Below are positions 7,418 through 16,057 of a stretch of 64,000 nucleotides of DNA, piece after piece. Each line of letters opens with the position of its first letter. Position 1 is the first letter of the stretch. The notes beneath the pieces were generated by a model. That model ran no database searches and was not told where the DNA came from. It saw only the letters and a program-made list of their open reading frames with translations. A program made the translations under genes and the position numbers. Source of the stretch: Bacillus pseudomycoides (GTDB taxonomy: Bacteria; Bacillota; Bacilli; Bacillales; Bacillaceae_G); contig NZ_NUQE01000088.1 in the NCBI RefSeq assembly GCF_002582035.1, positions 1 through 64,000 of the forward strand. The letters run 5' to 3'.

Positions 7418-9854
7418 AAAAGAGAAACAGACGAGTTGTTGTCAAACTTCTTCGTGCAGTGACTCTTCACCAACTCCTGTTAAAGAAGTAGTAGTAAAGG
7501 AAACATCATCATGTTGTTCTTCTAAAAAAGAGATTCCGATTGTTTCCATTGCTATTAAAGAGACTTCCTGCTGCAGTAGTAACATCGATACTACAAAAAA
7601 AGAAAATGACACATCTGATTCTTGTTGTGAACCCAAACCAGAAAAAGTATCTTCATGTTGTTCTTCTGCGTCCACCATACACAAAGAAGAAGTGATAGCA
7701 AAAACTTCTTGTTGTAGTGATAACTCATGTGAAGACATATCACCTCATGATACTAAGGAAGTAAAAGGAGATGGCGTACAAACATATCTTGTTGGAGGCA
7801 TGGATTGCGGAGCATGTGCCTTAACGATCGAAAAACATCTACAAAATGTTTCTGGCGTGCAAGAAGTTCGAGTCAACTTCGCTACAGGGAAAATGCAAAT
7901 TCGTCATAATCGAAATGTAGATGACATTATAAAAGAAGTATCTAACGCGGGTTTTGAAGCCTCTTTAGCAGGAACTCGTAGAGGTACAACACCTGTTTCA
8001 AAATCAAAAAATACAACTTTGATTCTCTCAGGGTTATTTTTAGCTTTAGGATTTGGGGGAGGTTTTACAAACACACCACCTCTTCTTATTACACTTCTCT
8101 ATGCAGCGAGCATTCTAATTGGTGGCTATAAACCTGCCAAAAGTGCCTTTTATGCAATAAGAAGTAAAGCGCTGGATATGAATGTTCTCATGATATCGGC
8201 TGCTATTGGCGCTGCTTTAATTGGTCAATGGCTAGAAGGTGCAACGGTTGTTTGGTTATTTGCATTAGGAGCAACTTTACAAAACAAATCCATTGAACGT
8301 ACACGAGAATCGATTCGTGGGTTAATTGATTTAGCACCCTCAGAAGCATGGGTGAAAGTTGGATCTGAACTTGTAAAAAAATCTGTAGATGATATTACAG
8401 TGAATACAACTATTGTTGTGAAACCTGGTGAAAAAATCCCATTGGATGGTACAGTTATAGGAGGAACTTCTACTGTAAACCAAGCACCTATTACTGGTGA
8501 ATCCATCCCAATTAATAAACAAATTGGTGATTCTGTTTATGCAGGAACAATTAATGAAGAAGGCTCTCTTGAGATCACAGTAACTAAACTCGTTGAGGAT
8601 ACTACATTATCTCGAATTATTCACCTTGTGGAGGAAGCTCAAGAAAAGAAAGCGACGACCGAAGCGTTTGTTGATCGTTTCGCAAAAATCTATACACCAA
8701 TCGTCTTTCTATTAGCAATTGTTGTAATGATAATCCCTCCTCTCCTTGGCATGGGATCGTGGATGGATTGGATTTATAAAGGACTTGAACTTCTTGTTGT
8801 TGCATGCCCTTGTGCTTTAGTCATCTCAACTCCTGTTGCAATTGTATCTGCGATTGGAAATGCGGCAAGAAACGGTGTACTTATCAAAGGCGGCACAGCT
8901 CTAGAAATAGCAGGTTCATTAAATGCTATCGCATTTGATAAAACAGGTACATTGACCGAAGGAAAACCAAAGGTAATGCATATACGAAGCCTAGATTGTA
9001 CTGAAAATGAATTACTATCAATTGCAGCAACAATTGAAGAATACTCCAATCATCCAATTGCAAAAGCAATTACAGCATATGCGAAAGAACATCAAGCCCC
9101 CATCCAAAAGGGAACTGACTTCCGCGCAATTGTAGGAAAAGGTGCTCAAGTAACGATAGATGGAAAAACATACTATGCTGGAAATGCAGCCTTATATGAA
9201 GATTTTGGTGTTTCTCTTCAAATGTGGAATGAACCAATTCGAGAGATGCAAAGAATTGGTCAAACAGTGATACTCGTTGGAACTAACAAAGTCATTTTAG
9301 GAATGATTTCAGTAGCGGATTCCATTCGTCCAACTACTTATCAAACAATCAAAGAATTAAAGCGAGCAGGTATCCAAGAAACTGTTATGTTAACAGGAGA
9401 CAATGAGGGAACGGCTAAACACATTGCACAGAAAGCGAAAGTGGATCGTTATTTCGCTAACTTACTTCCAGAAGATAAAGTTCATTCTGTAAAACACCTT
9501 CAATCTGAAGGGAAAACAGTAGCTATGATTGGGGACGGCATTAATGATGCTCCTGCCCTTGCTACAGCAAACCTTGGAATTGCCATGGGTGGCGCAGGAA
9601 CTGATACTGCAATGGAAACAGCCGATATTATATTAATGGCAGACAATCTTGAAAAACTTCCTTATACAATGAAACTAAGTCGGAAAGCATTGCGCATCAT
9701 TAAACAAAATATCTGGTTCTCATTGATTATTAAATTTATTGCCCTTGCCTTTATCTTCCCAGGTTGGCTTACTCTTTGGATTGCTGTACTTAGCGATACA
9801 GGTGCTGCTCTCATTGTTATTTTAAATAGTATGCGCTTATTACGAAACAAGTAA
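7407..9854 (+). CDS. cadA: CadA-type heavy-metal P1B ATPase with Cys-rich N-terminus
   Basis: The start is set at ATG 7407 (GAGGAG 8 nt before), giving 815 residues. The first 120 residues hold at least six CC pairs (SCCQTSSC, SSCCSS, SCCSSN, SCCEP, SSCCSS, SCCSDNSC), an unusual metal-binding tail. A heavy-metal-associated domain follows with GMDCGACAL (about residues 131-195). The ATPase core shows the TGES actuator loop, the CPC ion motif (VACPCALVIST), DKTGT with the phosphorylated Asp, an HP motif (NHPIAKAI), and GDGINDAPALA. The CPC motif and company mark a Zn/Cd/Pb exporter. It is co-transcribed with the ArsR gene. Confidence 0.93.
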   Translation: MTDKKEKQTSCCQTSSCSDSSPTPVKEVVVKETSSCCSSKKEIPIVSIAIKETSCCSSNIDTTKKENDTSDSCCEPKPEKVSSCCSSASTIHKEEVIAKTSCCSDNSCEDISPHDTKEVKGDGVQTYLVGGMDCGACALTIEKHLQNVSGVQEVRVNFATGKMQIRHNRNVDDIIKEVSNAGFEASLAGTRRGTTPVSKSKNTTLILSGLFLALGFGGGFTNTPPLLITLLYAASILIGGYKPAKSAFYAIRSKALDMNVLMISAAIGAALIGQWLEGATVVWLFALGATLQNKSIERTRESIRGLIDLAPSEAWVKVGSELVKKSVDDITVNTTIVVKPGEKIPLDGTVIGGTSTVNQAPITGESIPINKQIGDSVYAGTINEEGSLEITVTKLVEDTTLSRIIHLVEEAQEKKATTEAFVDRFAKIYTPIVFLLAIVVMIIPPLLGMGSWMDWIYKGLELLVVACPCALVISTPVAIVSAIGNAARNGVLIKGGTALEIAGSLNAIAFDKTGTLTEGKPKVMHIRSLDCTENELLSIAATIEEYSNHPIAKAITAYAKEHQAPIQKGTDFRAIVGKGAQVTIDGKTYYAGNAALYEDFGVSLQMWNEPIREMQRIGQTVILVGTNKVILGMISVADSIRPTTYQTIKELKRAGIQETVMLTGDNEGTAKHIAQKAKVDRYFANLLPEDKVHSVKHLQSEGKTVAMIGDGINDAPALATANLGIAMGGAGTDTAMETADIILMADNLEKLPYTMKLSRKALRIIKQNIWFSLIIKFIALAFIFPGWLTLWIAVLSDTGAALIVILNSMRLLRNK

Positions 9855-9860
9855 TCTATA

Positions 9861-9885
9861 AGGAGGCTATCACATAGCCTCCTTC
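9861..9885 (+). terminator. Hairpin after cadA
   Basis: AAGGAGGCTAT-CAC-ATAGCCTCCTT is a perfect 11-bp stem. The T-run after it is weak, so it may be an attenuator or mRNA stabiliser between cadA and the Sco-type gene rather than a full stop. Confidence 0.5.
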
Positions 9886-9919
9886 CTTATACATAATGAA
9901 AAAATGAAAGGGGATACAT

Positions 9920-10504
9920 ATGAAAAAGCTTCGTACTATGGGATTACTGATGATTGTTGGCATGATTGTATTTTTAAGTGCATGTGGTGAAAAAAAATTG
10001 AAAGATTCATTGGATTGGAAAGTAGAGAAGTTTTCATATACCGATCAAAACGGTAAACCTTTTGGTCTCTCGGACTTAAAAGGAAAAGTATGGGTAGCAG
10101 ACTTTATTTTCACAAGTTGCGAAACAGTTTGTCCACCTATGACAGCCAACATGACAAAACTTAAAAACATGCTGAAAGAAGAAGGAATCAAGGATGTAGA
10201 ATTTGTTTCATTCAGTGTAGACCCTACTGTGGACAAGCCAGAAAAATTAAAAGAGTTTATGGGACGCTATGATACCGATATGTCTAAATGGCACTTCCTA
10301 ACCAATTACACACAAGAAGAAATCACCGCTTTTGCTAAAAATAACTTTCAAACACTTGTAGATAAGCCATCAAGTACAACACAAGTCATTCACGGAACAA
10401 ATTTCTATCTTGTAGATAAGAACGGAACTGTTGTAAAGAGCTACCCAGCCCTTACAAATACACCTTACGAAGAAATTATTCAAGATATTAAAACGATTCG
10501 TTAA
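9920..10504 (+). CDS. Sco1/SenC-family lipoprotein
   Basis: A 194-residue thioredoxin-fold copper chaperone-like protein. A lipoprotein signal peptide ends at the lipobox LSAC (Cys 22). The copper site is complete: TSCETVCPP (CxxxC, about residues 71-75) and the distal His in VIHGTNFYLVD near residue 157. Family members deliver copper to, or maintain thiols of, cytochrome c oxidase CuA. B. cereus usually has another Sco near its oxidase genes, so this copy behind a metal ATPase may serve metal-stress homeostasis; that is inference. It has its own good site (AAAGGGGA). Confidence 0.88.
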   Translation: MKKLRTMGLLMIVGMIVFLSACGEKKLKDSLDWKVEKFSYTDQNGKPFGLSDLKGKVWVADFIFTSCETVCPPMTANMTKLKNMLKEEGIKDVEFVSFSVDPTVDKPEKLKEFMGRYDTDMSKWHFLTNYTQEEITAFAKNNFQTLVDKPSSTTQVIHGTNFYLVDKNGTVVKSYPALTNTPYEEIIQDIKTIR

Positions 10505-10535
10505 CCTATAATATGAAAACAAGGAGCGAACGCAT

Positions 10536-11072
10536 ATGAAAAAAACACTTTTTCCTATCCTACTATTAATCTGTCTTTTTATTCTAATTGCTTTAGCAGG
10601 ATGCAGTTCGAATGAAGAGAAAGCTTCTTCAGAAGAACCAAAGCCAACACAAAAAAGTGAACAAGAACATGCCATGGGAGATGATCATACGGCAACTGAT
10701 ATTGCAGAAACAACAAAGGGAACTGATACTCTCCCTTCATTTTTATCTACAAAGCCTGAGCAGATGCAAAAGATTTATCAAATGGCAGGAGAAGATCATG
10801 AATTATTAGAGTGGATTCCTTGTTATTGTGGATGTGGAGAAAGCGTTGGACATAAAAGCAATAAAAATTGCTTTATTCGTGAAGTAAAAGACAATGGTGA
10901 AATTGTCTGGGACTCTCATGCAACAACTTGCGCCAATTGTTTAGAAATCGCTTTACAATCTGTCTCACTGAAGAAAAATGGAATGTCTACACTAGAAATT
11001 CGTCAATATATCGATAAACAGTATAAAGAAGGTTATGCAAAACCAACTCCAACTCCTATGCCAAGTGCATAA
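10536..11072 (+). CDS. PCYCGC-motif lipoprotein
   Basis: 178 residues with a lipoprotein signal peptide ending ALAGC (Cys 25), then a Glu/Lys-rich linker. The C-terminal domain contains the family motif PCYCGCGESVGHKSN (about residues 99-113), followed by NCFI and ATTCANCLEIA, giving a cluster of about seven cysteines plus histidines that suggests metal or redox binding. The C-terminus is proline-rich (KPTPTPMPSA). It follows the Sco-type gene by 31 nt with an AAGGAGCG site, so both are likely co-transcribed. The exact function of PCYCGC proteins is not established. Confidence 0.85.
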   Translation: MKKTLFPILLLICLFILIALAGCSSNEEKASSEEPKPTQKSEQEHAMGDDHTATDIAETTKGTDTLPSFLSTKPEQMQKIYQMAGEDHELLEWIPCYCGCGESVGHKSNKNCFIREVKDNGEIVWDSHATTCANCLEIALQSVSLKKNGMSTLEIRQYIDKQYKEGYAKPTPTPMPSA

Positions 11073-11100
11073 TATAGATAAAATAATCTATTACGAAATG

Positions 11101-11130
11101 AAACAGCCATTGATTCCTCAATGGCTGTTT
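11101..11130 (+). terminator. Terminator after the PCYCGC gene
   Basis: AAACAGCCATTG-ATTCCT-CAATGGCTGTTT is a perfect 12-bp stem followed by CATT. It ends the metal operon. The 230 bp that follow hold no gene, only a short tail-like frame on the plus strand ending at 11220. Confidence 0.75.
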
Positions 11131-11359
11131 CATTCAAAAGTACAATACGCACTTCAACCTGAAGATGAGACCTCAGTGGCGAATGAATTAATTTTTGAAG
11201 CCCCTGTAAACCTTTTCTGACCACTAGAAGTTAGATAATAATCAATGTAGACTGCTATTTGGGGGTTGTTTTGTTTATTAAACATTACGGTATGTGAAAT
11301 TATTATATTGATATAAAAAAGTTCCCTGTGTGGCGGAGCCTTTAATTTCTCTATTTAAC

Positions 11360-11671
11360 TTAGTATTGTTGCAACTGTTTCACCAGGTACTCTGCACCTT
11401 CTGAACTTACAGTAATCTTTCCATTTGCTAATGACATATTACGTTGTGTAACCTCACCAGTTACCACACAAGCTCCACCAGCTTGATACTTCTGTAAAAC
11501 AATTGTCTCTTCATCTACAAAGATCTCTAATGGTGATTGTTCTTTAATACCGAGAATATCTCTCAGTTCTTTTGAGATAACTGTGAAAATAAAACACAGG
11601 ATTAAGTCTCTAATTATTCCAGCAGTAGCATTTGGTCTAAGATGTATACAACACTTATCAGGATATTGCAT
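11360..11671 (-). pseudogene. Altered abrB-family copy
   Basis: From about residue 32 on, the frame reads as an AbrB transition-state regulator (SKELRDILGIKEQSPLEIF, then VTGEVTQRNMSLANGKITVS to the end). The DNA-binding N-terminus is not normal. After an ATAGIIR-like start, the KVDELGRVVIP swapped-hairpin segment is replaced by DLILCFIFTVIS, removing the conserved arginines that touch DNA. An unrelated 13-residue extension precedes it. The C-terminal multimerisation part is intact. It is probably a decayed paralog; a dominant-negative partner of other AbrB proteins is possible but speculative. Confidence 0.7.
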
Positions 11672-11723
11672 ATATATTCACGAAGAACAGCTATTTTATA
11701 TAAAAAAACATGCGTTAATTTAA

Positions 11724-11755
11724 GAAAACTTGGAGAAAAGTTACTCCAAGTTTTC
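11724..11755 (-). terminator. Terminator after the RraA-like gene
   Basis: GAAAACTTGGAG-N8-CTCCAAGTTTTC is a perfect 12-bp stem, 18 nt beyond the stop codon of the minus-strand gene. Confidence 0.7.
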
Positions 11756-11773
11756 TTATGTCTTTCTTAAATG

Positions 11774-12391
11774 CTATTTAGAAATCATGCTATCTAAGTA
11801 TTCCTTAATAGCTTTAACATTTCCAGAAACATTTTTTTCCCTTATTTCGTCTTTTCTTAACTTATCAACTGATTTTTCGAAGATAGTTTGTTCTTCATGT
11901 TGTGGTATTACCACAACACCATCCGCATCACCTACAATAATATCACCAGGATTAACTGCAGTTCCACCACAAGAAATTGGAATGTTAATTTCCCCTACTC
12001 CAGCTTTTCCACTTGCTGCTACAGATGTTCCTCTTGAGAATACTGGGAAATTTAAGTTTTTTACTCCAGAAATATCTCGAATTACACCGTCAACAACGAT
12101 TGCGCTAATACCTAGTGTTTGGGCCATACCCAGGATAAAGTCACCAGCGATTGCTCGGTATTGATCTCCTTTAGCATCGATAACAATTACATCACCAGTC
12201 TTTGCCTCTCTAATTGCTTTTAATACAGCTAGATTATCACCTACAGGAATCTTAACAGTAAATGCTCTGCCGGCAAATTTATACTCTTCCTTTAAAGGTT
12301 TGATTGCTGGATGCATATTATTTAATCCATTCATAACATCTGAAATACAGGTTGTCGGTATGTTCATAAATTCATTCAAAATAGATACCAT
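11774..12391 (-). CDS. RraA/HMG-aldolase-like protein
   Basis: 205 residues of the RraA-like family (old annotation: dimethylmenaquinone methyltransferase). The family covers RNase E inhibitors and class II aldolases acting on 4-hydroxy-4-methyl-2-oxoglutarate or oxaloacetate. Family motifs are present: AGRAFTVKIPVGDNLA, AIAGDFILGMAQ, VVDGVIRD (the Arg-Asp pair that binds substrate and metal) and GDADGVVVIP. In Firmicutes without RNase E, a catabolic aldolase or decarboxylase role is more likely. It lies on its own, about 6 kb from the dioxygenase island. Confidence 0.8.
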   Translation of the reverse strand: MVSILNEFMNIPTTCISDVMNGLNNMHPAIKPLKEEYKFAGRAFTVKIPVGDNLAVLKAIREAKTGDVIVIDAKGDQYRAIAGDFILGMAQTLGISAIVVDGVIRDISGVKNLNFPVFSRGTSVAASGKAGVGEINIPISCGGTAVNPGDIIVGDADGVVVIPQHEEQTIFEKSVDKLRKDEIREKNVSGNVKAIKEYLDSMISK

Positions 12392-12553
12392 AAGATTTTT
12401 CTCCTTTATATAATGATCTTTTAAGAAAATTGTATAATTAATTGTATCATTTAGAAATGTTAAAAAGGTTATTGAACACTATAAGAGATAATTATTGATT
12501 CATCCTCCCCACAAAGAAATAGTTTCTTCTTTCATTCTTAACATCCTTTCTCC

Positions 12554-12783
12554 TTATTCTTTTGGTTCTCCAAACCATTCATACATTGCTTGACGACTAA
12601 TAATCCATTCCTTACGCTTTCCTTCAGGATGCAAAAAGTACTTAACTAAGCCTTCTTGTAACATGCGTTCTAGAGCTTCTCATTCATTACAGACGGGCTG
12701 TATTTATTCTTCAATGTCTCACGAGGAATCCTCCAATAAAAAGATGCTTCAGCTGGTGTCATGTATTTTTCGATTTCTTTCAT
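12554..12783 (-). pseudogene. Frameshifted helix-turn-helix protein
   Basis: The gene starts at ATG 12783 with a GGAG site and reads MKEIEKYMTPAEASFYWRIP, an excisionase/MerR-like wing-helix start, up to SVMNEKL and a stop. Shifting one base restores the rest: EALERMLQEGLVKYF, KRKEWIISRQAMYEWFG, ending near 12554. A single-base indel around 12672-12682 therefore breaks a small DNA-binding protein of about 76 residues, of a type common on Bacillus mobile elements. Confidence 0.65.
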
Positions 12784-12817
12784 AAGAGTTCTCCTTTGTT
12801 TGCTGTTTTCCTTCTAG

Positions 12818-12860
12818 GGGTACGGCCACATGCCCATCAAGCGAAGTTAAAATCATACCC
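12818..12860 (-). repeat. Second copy of the dispersed repeat
   Basis: Reading the minus strand, TTTTAACTTCGCTTGATGGGC continues into ATG and GTACCCC, matching the plus-strand repeat at 1940-1962 with a three-base insertion. The other 600 bp between 12392 and 13032 hold the frameshifted gene and a hairpin with a T-run at about 12944-12978. Confidence 0.55.
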
Positions 12861-13032
12861 TCAAAATGAAAAAACGCTATGCTTATCGTAAGAAGTGTGT
12901 AATGATAATAAAGTTATTTAATTTTGATGTAAAAATATAAGAACCTTTCTACACTTTATATGTAGCAAGGCTTTTTTATTTGGATTTCCTTAACGTTGTA
13001 AATGCAACAAATTTATTTCTTTAATGAACACT

Positions 13033-14376
13033 CTATATACGTTTCATCTCCTCAATAATCTTACATATTCCCTCTTCAATCATTTCTTCCTTTGCATTTG
13101 ATACATTTAATTTCAATATTTTTTCTTTCGGAAACGAAGATAAATAATTTTTATTACTCGAATCTAGTAATACATTATTTTTTAGTAGCTTTCGAATAAG
13201 TGGCTGAACGATAACTTTTTTATCTAGCGTAATGTGTGTATGGATACAAGGAGACTTTACATCGTGGTATTGAAATAGCTGTTTGTTCGTACTACTCCAT
13301 TCTTTCAAAGAAGCAGCTAATCTCTCAGATCTTTCATAATAGGAAGCGCGAATTTTTTGTTTATGCCGATCAAACATCCCGCTCTTAATGTAAACTTCTA
13401 AAGCTGCTTGGGAAATCATCGAACTATCGATATCTAGTAATTTTTTATATGTAAAGAAAATTTCCGTTAAACAATCAGGTATAACTGCGATACCAACTCG
13501 TAATCCAGGAAAAATAATTTTGGAGTAACTCTTCAAATAAATAACATGAGAGGAATCATCATAACTATACATCGGATCCTCTTTAGCATCTCTTTCTAAA
13601 TCTGCTAAGTAATCATCTTCCACGATAAACACATCATATTTCTTCGCTAAACGGACAATAGCTTCCTTTTCTTTCTTAGAATACGATGTACCTAACGGAT
13701 TATGAAACCGCGGCATCGTATAAAAAAATTTAATGTCTTCTGTTTGAAATATGCGTTCTAATTCGTTTAAATTTATCCCTTCCGCTGTTCGTTTAATTCC
13801 CAGAACAGGGATGTTGTGGGTTTCTAAATACTCGATAAATAAATGATAACTCGGTTGTTCAATTAAAATCGTTTTCTTTTTATTCGAAAACGGGATAGAA
13901 GTTAACAAAGACAGCGCTTGCTGCACGCCAGATGTAATAAAAATATTCTCCTCATTCGTAAACACTTGATAGTTTGTTAATTGCCTTTGAACAATCCGAA
14001 TTAACGATGGCAACCCTTTCGGAGTCCCATATATAAATAGATCATTTTTATATGTGTCAATTGCTTTATTGATGCAATGCTGAAAATCTAAATACGGAAA
14101 AACATCTGGATCAGGTGCAGATGTTGCAAAATCTATTACACTACTATGACTAACAGGATCTTCGTTTGTTTTTTTCACAACATAGTATCCGCTTTTCAAA
14201 ACAGAGTATATCATATGTCTTTTTTCTAACTCTTGAAGCGCACGAATAATTGTACTTTTCGTGCATTGATAACGCGTACTTAAAGATCGAATAGAAGGTA
14301 ATTTATCACCTTCTGTTAATTCCCCATTTTGAATTAACTTTTCTAAATCATTAAAAACGATTAAATATTTATACAC
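13033..14376 (-). CDS. MocR/PdxR-type GntR regulator
   Basis: The GTG at 14376 is preceded by AGAGGTG, so this start is preferred to a longer frame; the product is 447 residues. An N-terminal GntR winged helix (DKLPSIRSLSTRYQCTKSTI, about residues 18-60) is fused to a fold-type I aminotransferase domain. The PLP site is visible: FHNPLGTSYS, VEDDYLADLE, and the Schiff-base lysine in YLKSYSKIIFPGLRVG. MocR proteins sense PLP or amino-acid-like ligands and activate a divergent gene. Here that is an EamA exporter, with two palindromes between them, so this is probably a dedicated local regulator. Confidence 0.9.
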   Translation of the reverse strand: MYKYLIVFNDLEKLIQNGELTEGDKLPSIRSLSTRYQCTKSTIIRALQELEKRHMIYSVLKSGYYVVKKTNEDPVSHSSVIDFATSAPDPDVFPYLDFQHCINKAIDTYKNDLFIYGTPKGLPSLIRIVQRQLTNYQVFTNEENIFITSGVQQALSLLTSIPFSNKKKTILIEQPSYHLFIEYLETHNIPVLGIKRTAEGINLNELERIFQTEDIKFFYTMPRFHNPLGTSYSKKEKEAIVRLAKKYDVFIVEDDYLADLERDAKEDPMYSYDDSSHVIYLKSYSKIIFPGLRVGIAVIPDCLTEIFFTYKKLLDIDSSMISQAALEVYIKSGMFDRHKQKIRASYYERSERLAASLKEWSSTNKQLFQYHDVKSPCIHTHITLDKKVIVQPLIRKLLKNNVLLDSSNKNYLSSFPKEKILKLNVSNAKEEMIEEGICKIIEEMKRI

Positions 14377-14397
14377 AATTACACCTCTATATATTTT

Positions 14398-14474
14398 TGT
14401 ACCGGTACAGATTGTATTTATTTGTATTGTAGCACCCACAAGAAAACATTACCATTTACGTATACTGGCCAGTA
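14398..14474. promoter_or_regulatory. Divergent MocR operator region
   Basis: Two perfect 12-bp palindromes, TGTACCGGTACA (14398-14409) and TACTGGCCAGTA (14463-14474), share TACYGG half-sites. They lie between the divergent MocR and EamA genes and are the likely binding sites of the regulator. Confidence 0.6.
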
Positions 14475-14501
14475 AGAAAATTCATTATATGAGGTGTGAA
14501 T

Positions 14502-15434
14502 ATGACACAAACAAAAAAAGCATACGCCGCAGCTATTCTTTATACATTCATAATTGGTTTTTCATTTATGTTTGTAAAGTTAACTCTTACAGTCACAGGG
14601 CCACTTGATACGTTAGCTCATCGATTTACCATTTCTTTTCTTGTCGCATCTATTCCAGTAATATTTGGTTTTATTAAATTAAATATTACATTTAAAAACA
14701 TGCTTTCTATTTTACCAGTAGCGATTCTATATCCAACTTTATTCTTTACCTTTCAAGCATTTGGATTAGTGTATACATCATCTTCTGAAGCAGGCATTAT
14801 TCAAGCTACTATTCCTATCTTCACAATGGTATGTGCCTCTTACTTCTTAAAAGAACGGACAACAATTTTGCAAAAGCTTTCACTTCTGTTATCTGTATCT
14901 GGTGTCATCTATATTTTTGTTATGAAAGGATTGGGCTCTCATACTACTAATTTTACTGGCGTTATTCTTATTCTATTATCAGCATTATCATCAGCTGGTT
15001 ATAACGTTCTAGCCCGAAAAATGACAAAACAATTTCGATTAGTTGATGTAACATATATGATGACCGCAATTGGTTTTGTTTGCTTTAACACACTGTCTAT
15101 CGGAAATCATATTGCTGCAGGAACGATGAATCTATATTTTCATCCCTTTACAAACCCATTATTTCTAGTTTCAATCTTATATTTAGGAATACTCTCTTCA
15201 CTATTAACAGCATTTCTATCAAATTACGCTTTATCCATTATGGAAGCATCAAAAATGAGCGTATTTAGCAATGTATCAACTTTAATTACGATGTTCGCTG
15301 GTGTAGTTTTCTTACAAGAAGATCTCGCATACTACCATATCATTGGGGCAATCATGATTATTCTCGGTGTATTAGGTACAAACTTTTTAGATGAAAGATT
15401 CATGTTGGCGAAGAAGAAGAACGTTAGTATGTAA
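14502..15434 (+). CDS. EamA/DMT-family transporter
   Basis: The ATG at 14502 follows GAGGTG by five bases and is chosen over a GTG six bases earlier; the product is 310 residues. Ten membrane segments form two EamA repeats (about residues 8-140 and 150-290). Typical features are the early TFIIGFSFMFVKL span and the ASKMSVFSNVSTLITM segment before the ninth helix. Family members export amino acids, metabolites or drugs. Divergence from a PLP-binding MocR regulator suggests an amino-acid-like substrate, by inference. Confidence 0.88.
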   Translation: MTQTKKAYAAAILYTFIIGFSFMFVKLTLTVTGPLDTLAHRFTISFLVASIPVIFGFIKLNITFKNMLSILPVAILYPTLFFTFQAFGLVYTSSSEAGIIQATIPIFTMVCASYFLKERTTILQKLSLLLSVSGVIYIFVMKGLGSHTTNFTGVILILLSALSSAGYNVLARKMTKQFRLVDVTYMMTAIGFVCFNTLSIGNHIAAGTMNLYFHPFTNPLFLVSILYLGILSSLLTAFLSNYALSIMEASKMSVFSNVSTLITMFAGVVFLQEDLAYYHIIGAIMIILGVLGTNFLDERFMLAKKKNVSM

Positions 15435-15438
15435 AAGA

Positions 15439-15472
15439 AAATCCTGTTTTGAATCTAATCAAAACAGGATTT
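15439..15472 (+). terminator. Terminator after the EamA gene
   Basis: AAATCCTGTTTTGA-N6-TCAAAACAGGATTT is a perfect 14-bp stem, four bases past the stop codon. A second hairpin, AATCCATTTTGA / TCAAAATGGATT followed by CTTTTTATTT, stands at 15487-15530, so the gene has two stacked terminators. Confidence 0.8.
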
Positions 15473-15627
15473 CAACAATAATGTGGAATCCATTTTGATC
15501 AATCTTTTTTCAAAATGGATTCTTTTTATTTATCTTAAAATACAGGTTTTTAACATTATTCGTAATCAGAATTCTCTCGGATTTTTTACATATCAGTAAA
15601 GTGTAAATTTGTTTTTTCAAACATTAA

Positions 15628-15831
15628 TTAACTAGATTTTTTAGAGGAAGATCTTGATAAAGAATCCATGAATTGTTTTTTAGTAAAATGGTAAGTCCGA
15701 TGAGTATAATAAACTTTTGCAGTAGCAAGATTATCACAAAGGGAGCACTTAATTTGAAACGAAGCTTTGCTAACATGGGGAGTTTCTAAAAATAGTAATG
15801 TTTCTTTCATGTGTGTAGTACAGACCCACAT
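15628..15831 (-). CDS. 67-residue CxxC small protein
   Basis: A small gene with a strong site (GGGGTGAAATT before ATG). The product begins MWVCTTHMKETLLFL and has a CSLCDNLATAKVYYTH segment (residues 30-45), a likely half zinc finger with nearby cysteine 4 and histidines. The C-terminus is Ser/Lys-rich. Proteins of this size and shape recur in the B. cereus group, but the family function is unknown to me. It stands alone, with about 190 bp of apparently empty DNA on each side. Confidence 0.7.
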   Translation of the reverse strand: MWVCTTHMKETLLFLETPHVSKASFQIKCSLCDNLATAKVYYTHRTYHFTKKQFMDSLSRSSSKKSS

Positions 15832-16057
15832 AATTTCACCCCTTCATTAATATTTTACAGTAACAGTTACTCTCAAAGTGAAAAATGAAAAAATCTTTAC
15901 TTTGTGGAGTTCACTTTCTTCTTAGGATTATCTCGTCTAAATAAAACACTTACATTATGATTTATGGACTAAAGGACTTCTAAACTAATAGAATTTAGCT
16001 TTTCATAACTTCTTCAATTTGAAAATACGGATCATCTCATTCGAATATTATTCACTA

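Noticed and set aside
7442-7738. Minus-strand frame opposite the cysteine-rich part of cadA
   Set aside because: It is the antisense of the repeated SCC codons, without a start site or family match.
11035-11220. Plus-strand frame after the PCYCGC gene
   Set aside because: It begins inside that gene in another frame and crosses its terminator hairpin; at most its tail is debris.
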